64,000 nt of DNA from Isoetes taiwanensis (Eukaryota > Streptophyta > Lycopodiopsida > Isoetales > Isoetaceae): positions 64,001-128,000 of the forward strand of contig JAJEKV010000563.1 in the NCBI GenBank assembly GCA_021234155.1. Direction: 5' to 3'. A program made the translations under genes and the position numbers. The notes beneath the pieces are model-generated. The model was not told the origin of the DNA, did no database searches, and saw nothing but the letters and a program-made list of their open reading frames with translations. Positions within the stretch are counted from its first letter, which is position 1. Every line of letters starts with the position of its first letter. Below, one piece after another: positions 57,411 to 64,000 of the stretch.

Positions 57411-59146
57411 ATGTTGCATCTTCGATAAGCAAACCCTTCCATTGGACCAAGAATGAAGGGGATAACCCTAAGAACAACGATAAGAGAAGTAAGAATACAG
57501 AATCCAACAATGTCGTATTTATGGGGGTCGCTCAAGTAAAAGACACCCCATTTTTACCAAACGACACTTTTAAGATCAAGGGGTCCTTAAAGGATCGGGG
57601 AGTTTATTATTCTAGTAGACTCAGGGTGTTCTCGTAATTTTATTTCACGCACCATGGCCTCTAATGTAAGACTCCCAACCAGTCCCCACGACCAGCCACT
57701 TGATGTCCAAGTCGCAGATGGGAGTTCTCAAATCTCCTCTGATAAGGTGGAGGATATCACCTCTAGAATTCAAACTTTTTTATGCACGAGATTCTTTTTT
57801 TGTCATGGAATTGACCCATATTGATATGATTATCGGTCAAGAGTGGTTGTGGAATTATGATCCATTCATCGGCTTTTGAAGACATATTATGAAACTTGGT
57901 GGGCGGCAAAAGATATGAATTGCAAGGAGAGCGCGATTTACCATCGACTCCATTACTCTCGGCCATTCAATTTAAGAAGTTGGTACGTAAACAACAAGCT
58001 CAATTGTTTACCTTACTTGTACATGATAAAGCATATGAAAATGAGGAAACTAAGAAGGGTGTTGACTTTTTCATCTTTCCACATACATTTCCTCTTCATG
58101 AATTCAAGACGTTTCTAATGCAGGACAGTCTGGAGCTACCTCCACGAAGGAGTGTGGGCCATGCGATTGACATTGCTCTGAGGTCCGATCTTCTTGAGTG
58201 AGGTTATATCCGCCCAGGTCGTAGTCCTTACGGTGCACCTGTGTTATTGCTAAAGAAAAAGGACAAGAGCATGCGGCTCTGTGTGGATTATTGTGCGCTC
58301 AACAAGATAACCATTATGAATCGATACCCGCTGCCACGTATTGATGATCTTTTAGATCGTCTTCAAGGTAGCAAATATTTTTCTAAAATTGATTTGAAAA
58401 GCGGATATCATCAGATAAGGATAAAAGAAGGTCACAAACATAAGACGGCCTTTAGAACACACTTTGGTCACTATGAATATATGGTTATGCCTTTTGGTTT
58501 AACTAATGCTCCTGTTACATTTATGGCAGCTATGAATGATCTATTTCGTGACCATCTTCAAAAGGGTGTTATTGTGTATCTCGATGACATTCTTGTGTAT
58601 TCTAAGAGCCTAGAAGAACATGAGGAATTGGTAAAAGTTGTTTTGACCCTATTGCAAAAACATGAATATTTTATTAATCCTAAGAAAAGTTTCTTCTTTA
58701 GAGATCATATTGAATACTTGGGACATTTTATCTCTGCTTGGAATTTCGGTTGATCCACGAGAAGGTTATGGCAATCATTACATGGCCTTACCAAAGAACC
58801 AACATGATGTAAGATCCTTTCTTGGTCTTGCAAGTTTTTATCGTAAGTTTGTTAAGAATTTCTCTTTAGAAGCAACATCTTTGACTAATTTGTTGCGTAA
58901 GAATGTTCCATTTCGATGGGCTCAACAAGCTGAACGAAGCTTTATGAACCTTAAGAATGCATTAACAATGGCTCCTATTTTGACCATCGCAGATCCTCAC
59001 AAGCCTTATGATGTTATGATGGATGCAAGTGATTATGGGATCGGAGCTGTATTAATGCAAGAGGGAAAAGTTATTGCTTATGAAAGTCACAAGTTTTCTA
59101 GTGCAGAAGCTAATTATTCTGTTTATGATAAAGAATTTCTGGCTAT
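57411..59146 (+). pseudogene. gypsy protease, RT and RNase H fragment (copy 2)
   Basis: The arrangement is as in copy 1. Here the protease has small indels around 57595 and 57780, but the RT start is better kept: SPYGAPVLLLKKKDKSMRL reads through in frame after the TGA. The RT core (58241-58753) has YLDDILVYSKS. A frameshift lies near 58740, then RNase H ends at YDKEFLAIV where the LTR begins. No integrase. Confidence 0.88.
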
Positions 59147-60771
59147 TGTGACGTTCCAAGTATTTATACGATATAAGTATAAATATGTTGACACGTCACC
59201 AAGGATACATACGCCACATGGGGTATGGGAACCTAGGTGGTTCACTTAAAAGGAATTAAATTATAATTATTGACAATAATAACCTATAATTAAGGAACTA
59301 ATATTTAAAAACCATAATTAAGCTAATTATGGTTTGGGAAAGGCATGCGTGGCCACCCTCGATTGGTTAGCATGATAATGCTAATTGGGGTCAATAGGGT
59401 GGATCACCACCCCCATATATCGACCACAACTCACCTTGAGCGGTGGGGCGCCACCCTTGTGACCCGGTGGCGCCACCTTGAGCAATTGGGCGCCACCCTT
59501 CTCACACAAGTTGAACACCAAGATCAAGAAGATGGAGATCCCCAATGACAATGGGTGCAAAAACTCTGGGTGGGTGGCTAGTGTAGTTGTGAATTCTAGG
59601 GTAAGCTTTGTTGTTGGGCACTTTTGTTTGGGTTGTTGGTCTATTCTCTCTGTGTTTACTCGTAGGAACTAACCCTTGATTGTAAAGGTAGGTTCTCTAT
59701 ATATTTCGATTCTGGTTCTGCTTGTAATGGATGGATTGGTGGTTGTTAGCCTAGTGTTACTCTGGAAATGGGGGATTAAGGGGGGTAGAGACCTCAGAGG
59801 CTATTTATTGTAGTATGCTCCTAGATAGAGCCCTGTATTATCCGTTAATTGCGGCTGTGCACAAGAGCCCAGGGTCATAGATGCTATGATGCTTGGCTTA
59901 GCACCCGGACAAGGAACGGTGGTGAAGTGGGGGGTGGGGTCTTGCCACGAACATAAAAGGCTCACGAGACTCCTACGGTGAGCTAGGCGATGGTAGGTCA
60001 CGTAGAGGGCCGGGTATGGGTCTGACACTCCCTGGGTGTAGAGGTGTGACCCGTATGGGGCACCTTGCACTTTGAGTAGATTTAGGGTGAGTAAGTCGGG
60101 TACGGATGCGGGGGTCGCTGATGCGGCACGTATTCTCTAGCTCACCCATGGAACCACTTTGTGATTACGGAAGGGGCGCTTCCACGACCTGCCTCATCGG
60201 TTGGGGCTTCATGAACCACGGAGTAGGCTCGGCGGGGGTGATGCCTCGAGCCCTGCGTCTCGGGAAGGCTATAAGCGAAAGCCATAGCGTGATTTGACCC
60301 ATCGCAAAGTGTGTGGGAGGGGGCGGATGGAGTGGACAACCCTAGCCAATGTTCTATACCCGATAGCGCCATGTCAAGATTAAATGCGCTGATCTCTTGA
60401 GGCCCTGGCCGGTCGGTCGATCCTCCTTTGGAGTGCGAACAGGGGGTAGAACCATGGGTTTGGGGTGTTTTCTTAGGTTTAGATGCATATTCTTTGCCGT
60501 TGGTATTTGGATGGATATGCCACCCTTACGTGGTGGTTATTTATCGTGATTTATCTTTGTGTGCTAACCCTTGTATTCACGCTTCAGCGACGTAGGAGCC
60601 CCATTGAAGCGTGGGCGAATGACCCCTTTCCGTGTCCTTCTTTTCGGGCATCATATTATAGATGGCCCGAAATAGGCGGAGGGGCCACGCTCTGGCGAGT
60701 TGGTCGCCATGGGAGGAAAGTCCCCGTATGTATCGTCAGAGGGTCGTATATGTTCGGGGGGCGTCCGCGAG
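59147..60771 (+). repeat. LTR, copy 2
   Basis: It matches 52046-53654 from TGTGACGTTCCAAG to the primer site, with many small clumped differences in GC-rich parts. Confidence 0.7.
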
Positions 60772-60783
60772 TGGTATCGAGCC
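60772..60783 (+). promoter_or_regulatory. Primer-binding site, initiator tRNA-Met (one base missing)
   Basis: TGGTATCGAGCC follows the LTR. It lacks one A relative to the consensus. See the copy at 53655. Confidence 0.65.
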
Positions 60784-62359
60784 GTGATTTCGGTTTTTCG
60801 AAATCATAGCAGCGACAAACCCTAACTTCGCTAGTTCGGTAGTTAGGAGAGAGAATTAAGCAAGAGTGATTGTTTAAGACTTTCATGTTTGAATTGGTGC
60901 TAGGTTAAGGTAATAGACTGTAATTTCTAAGGAAGTCCTTTGCACTGGAGGACCCAAGTTTCGAGGAGCCATAACTTTTTGTAGGTAGCTCGGATGAAGG
61001 CGAAAATGGCTCCAATGGATCGGGCACCTCTCAAATACCCTAGGGGGCACGTCTCTCGAGGCAAAAGCGGATAGCAGACGTAGAAAAAAAAACAAAAAGG
61101 GGCCGAGGTATCCAGAGGCGTTTCTTTTTCGAAAATAAAGCAGCGTATAAACACGTCGGCCCCATGCGGTCGTGGCGTATTTTATCTGGCCTTTGTTTGA
61201 AAAAAAAAAAAAAAAAAAAAAATTTTTTTAAATTTTTAATAAAAAAGTCAAAAGTTAAAATTTGAATTTTGAAGTGTCTTTTTTAAGGCGTGTGTTTCTT
61301 TTGCGCCTTTTTTCCGCCATATAGCATGGGACCTAAGCTCCACATCCGCCATAGCCGACCTCGGCGTCTTCCTTGCACCTGCCCTACACCCCGGTGCCCT
61401 CGATTACCCGCCAGCGCCGTCCGCCTTTGGCGAGTGCCTCCTTTCTCCTTTCTCCCTTGTTGTCCCTATAAAGTACGACATCTGGCGCTTCAATTGGTGA
61501 AGTAGATCGGAAGAAGCCCGAATATATATCGGTTGTTTTCTTTGTCTTAGTCGAGCATCTTCTTTGAGGAAGACCCTATGATAGATACCATTCTTAACCT
61601 TTTTTGTCAAGCACTTTGTCGGGGGCCGGCCGAGTCCCCTACCCTATCTTCCACTTCAACGGCGCTTCCTCCTCAAGTTGAATGGCGGTCGAGGATTACA
61701 CTCTCGTGGAGCGGCCGGACCGTGCATGGGCGTGGTTAAGTTTTATTCCTCGCCCGGGACGGATGAAGACCCTGTGGAGCTTAGTGAACGAAGCTCGAGG
61801 AGGATCATGCATCTGGCGGACTAGAAGACTTGCACCAAATAGCGGGCTCCTTGGGACCTAAGGATGGATCGCTTTTACTATTTGGGAGGGTCGTGTACTT
61901 ACCTACGAGGGAATACTTTAACCTTCCCACCTTTTCTTGGAATGAAAGCCTCAATAGTTTCATTTTTGAAAATGTCGCCCGGTTTTCAACGATTGCCATC
62001 TAGAATCCATCCAAGAAGATATGCGGGCGGCGGGACCCGGTATCATCTTGAGATTGGCCGGCGTACTCAAGTGCGTTTTGGAGAGGCTAGGGCTGAAGAG
62101 CGAGGCGGCTCCTAAAGGAAGGCGAAGACTCCCATGGCCAGCAAAGTGAGCACGGCGGGGAGGAGGCGGCTAGGCCATCGGCGGGGAGGAAGCGGCGGCA
62201 GAATTTTGATGATAGGCAGCGGGACCTAGGTGCGGCTCCGAACGTCGAATCCCAGACAAACCCTGTTGATGTAAACCAAGCCGCCAACCCACGGCGACCC
62301 GGCCAGGGCGGGTAACAGGAGGACTGAAAAGAACCAAATCTAGACCGGTTAGGGGTGGG
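60784..62359 (+). other. Leader and charged coding-like region (copy 2)
   Basis: It parallels 53668-55051, including an A run at about 61200-61221 and a TATA-like CCCTATAAAGT at about 61465. Open frames are short and broken. A charged frame occurs near 61990-62115. No known domain. Confidence 0.4.
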
Positions 62360-62803
62360 GTGAACTACAAGACCCGATTGCAACAGGATGCTACGATCGC
62401 CAAGAAGACCTCGGCTCAGAGAAGGGAGTTGATCGTGGAGCGCACAAAGCATCCTTCGACAGGAGGTAAATCCATTCCGTCGCTCAAGGCGACCCTTAAG
62501 CCGCGGAAGCCCCATAGGTTCCGACCAGGCACGGTAGCTCTTCGGGAGATACGCAAGTATCAGAAGACTACCGAGCCATTGATCCGTCGGCTTCCCTTCC
62601 AGCGACTCGTGCGGGAGATCGCTCAGGAATTCAAGACCGACTTGCGGTTTCAAGCCTTTGCGGTCCTTGCATTACAAGAGGCTGCCGAGGCATACCTGAT
62701 TGAGCTTTTGGCGGCGCCAACTTGTGTGCCATACATGCGGCGGGTTACTATTATGCCCAAGGACCTTCACTTGGCGAAGGATCAGGGGATCTTAGATGAT
62801 TAG
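62360..62803 (+). CDS. Histone H3-like protein within a retroelement unit (copy 2)
   Basis: An uninterrupted 147-codon frame. Residues about 30-147 align to histone H3: the tail words [12 protein letters not shown] and [20 protein letters not shown], then [50 protein letters not shown] and [13 protein letters not shown]. The tail is shorter than canonical H3 (135 residues in plants). Its ARTKHP start recalls plant CENH3, but loop 1 (KTDLRFQ) is that of ordinary H3. Two compensating indels turn [11 protein letters not shown] of copy 1 into APTCVPYMR here. The nucleotides after DLHLA still spell R-I-R-G in another frame, the canonical H3 end. There are no introns. It lies 1.6 kb downstream of an LTR and tRNA-Met primer site. 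Histone H3 packs DNA in nucleosomes; whether this version is made or used is unknown. Confidence 0.85.
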   Translation: MNYKTRLQQDATIAKKTSAQRRELIVERTKHPSTGGKSIPSLKATLKPRKPHRFRPGTVALREIRKYQKTTEPLIRRLPFQRLVREIAQEFKTDLRFQAFAVLALQEAAEAYLIELLAAPTCVPYMRRVTIMPKDLHLAKDQGILDD

Positions 62804-62990
62804 GCGCTCGTATTCTAGTTGTATAAATTTTGTAATTTATCGATGTACTAGCCCCATTTTTGGGTTTGTGAATACAAAAAATATATATTTTGAAAAAAAA
62901 ATATATATATATGTTATTAAATAAATAATAATTTTAATAATAATTTTGGGGAAACGTGCCAAAAAGTATAAAACCCCTTTTTTTGGCCAT

Positions 62991-64000
62991 TAGGGTTTCA
63001 TTTTTTTCTTCTTGTTCCAGCGCCTTCTTCCTCCTCCTTTGCGCCTTCACTCCTCATGGCTTGCCCAACCTGCGGCGGTGGTATGTAGGCGGAGAGCATT
63101 GGGACCCTGCGGTTCCCTTTGATCTTCTTCATCCCTACACCTTCGGCCGGTAGATCTTATCTCCAACATGCGAGGCCCACCCGGACTATTACGCCTTCCT
63201 TGGGTTCTATGGAGAGGAGATTGTGCACGCATCGTTGGTAATGATGGCGATGGCGGCTTTACCTCGACTTCCACACCTTACACCCGGATGTTGGGGGTGA
63301 TGATCATGCGTAGCGTCATCAAGGGCATCGGGCGGAGGGGTGACCTCCCTATTGCCACAATAGATCGGAAAAACTGTTTTGAGGCCCGATGGCAGCCATT
63401 ATTATGGACCCAGTACATAGAGGATGAGGAGATCCCCTGCTTAGAGCTTTCTTCTACACCTCTACCTCGACCCGAAGATGGCGAAGTCGTCGATGGCGAG
63501 GATTTTGTGAGGTGGAAGGAGCTTGCTACTCTGAAGCTCTCTGTAGGCGAAGGCCACGAAACCACGAAGGGTTAAACCTTCTCCCTACGGTACTCTTGAA
63601 TGACCAAGAGTACCTAATCTTAACGATATCATGTGGGCGTACAATGTTCTTCTTTGGGGTCCGCGCTTGAGGAAAGTAGAGGTTCTCTATGATCTTGCGG
63701 AATATTGCCAAGATGACTTCATCGACTTCACTACACCGGTGGTGCAACCTACAGGTAGAGAGCCTATTGGCATATCGGCCCGAGGAACAAGAGCCCATTG
63801 AGACTCTTTTTGTCGCCGCCCGGTGCTTGCTAGCTGAAACCCCGACCTCAGGAAGAGCAATTTGCGGCCCGGAACCACGGTCTCTCCGCCGAGATCCGCC
63901 TCGCAAATCACTATGGGCGAGGGGATCAAGGCGAGGAAGACCTTTGGGACACCAAAAGGTCAGCCTTAGGGATGAGAGAGAAGAAGAAGAAGAAGGGAAG
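62991..64000 (+). other. Continuation beyond copy 2, with a hypothetical frame
   Basis: GC-richer DNA that continues past the end of the shared unit. TATA-like GTATAAAACCCC at about 62965 and TTAGGGTTTCATTTTTTTC precede ATGGCTTGCCC (63056). The downstream sequence may be part of a large retroelement whose 3' LTR lies outside the window, or another captured gene. It ends in an AGAAGA-rich stretch. Confidence 0.4.
63168..63575 (+). CDS. Hypothetical 135-codon frame
   Basis: The frame has acidic and basic parts (RKNCFEARWQPLLWTQYIED, GEVVDGEDFVRWKELATLKL). I recognise no domain. Alternative frames through 63140-63300 also look protein-like (AHPDYYAFLGFYGEEIVHAS), so a frameshift near 63250 is possible. 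It may be the next coding segment of the H3-bearing element. Confidence 0.35.
   Translation: MRGPPGLLRLPWVLWRGDCARIVGNDGDGGFTSTSTPYTRMLGVMIMRSVIKGIGRRGDLPIATIDRKNCFEARWQPLLWTQYIEDEEIPCLELSSTPLPRPEDGEVVDGEDFVRWKELATLKLSVGEGHETTKG

Larger units (their letters stand above)
57091..62990 (+). repeat. Composite 5.8-kb unit, copy 2
   Basis: It matches 49991-55816 in order and orientation. The left end continues into the MITE and LINE at 56140-57090, and the right end continues without a break into 62991-64000. Copy 2 is therefore the likely source and copy 1 the derived insertion. Confidence 0.9.

Noticed and set aside
62360-62803. Calling the histone a centromeric CENH3
   Set aside because: The ARTKHP start and [15 protein letters not shown] fit CENH3, but loop 1 (KTDLRFQ) has no extra residue and the buried C-terminal R-I-R-G is ordinary H3. 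H3-like is the safer call.

Overview
The window is nuclear DNA of a land plant. The reasons are: a spliced R2R3-MYB gene with GT-AG introns, a PLS-type pentatricopeptide-repeat (PPR) gene, Ty3/gypsy elements primed by initiator tRNA-Met, plant-type LINEs with a zf-RVT tail, SINE-like repeats, MITEs, and an inserted scrap of mitochondrial DNA. The wording of the PPR repeats reminds me of ferns, but that is only an impression. Most of the 64 kb is nested transposable-element sequence. Only the MYB gene is clearly intact.

Layout. 1-3.3 kb: AT-rich DNA with local duplications and a recurring self-complementary element (half-site TTCTCGACTCG). 3.4-5.1 kb: a broken FCP1/NIF-type HAD phosphatase gene on the minus strand; the same palindrome sits twice in its intron. 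5.1-8.2 kb: three copies of a repeat combining long heat-shock-element-like arrays, a tRNA-like Pol III promoter and a block rich in CACGTG and CCGTAGGAT. 10.8-15.6 kb: a large inverted repeat whose right arm is interrupted by a duplicated SINE-like unit and a 5'-truncated LINE, with very long TATC and CA microsatellites in its centre. 17.1-19.9 kb: a decayed LINE on the minus strand. 20.3-22.8 kb: a transposase-like gene split by about 0.9 kb of mitochondrial DNA (trnE(UUC)-like sequence plus the 3' end of the large rRNA). 24.2-25.4 kb: possible exons of an unrecognised gene. 26.2-26.5 kb: a MITE plus hairpin.

27.5-39.5 kb is one old Ty3/gypsy chromovirus on the minus strand, with 1.46-1.48 kb LTRs, AGCCC target-site duplications, a tRNA-Met primer site, gag and pol remnants with no visible protease, an extra roughly 4 kb coding-like region upstream of gag, and four copies of a short hairpin. 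39.5-49 kb holds the host genes: the MYB gene (43.7-44.6 kb) and a frameshifted PPR gene (47.1-49.0 kb), both on the minus strand.

49.99-62.99 kb contains two tandem-oriented, roughly 5.8 kb copies of a composite: a hAT-like MITE piece, a LINE RT piece, gypsy protease-RT-RNase H, an LTR, a tRNA-Met primer site, and then a histone H3-like coding sequence. The second copy encodes an open H3-like frame. The first is broken but keeps canonical H3 words that the second has lost. A histone H3 carried downstream of a retroelement LTR and primer site is the most unusual thing in the window. The two copies differ by clumped small indels, so sequence quality in this part should be checked before drawing conclusions.
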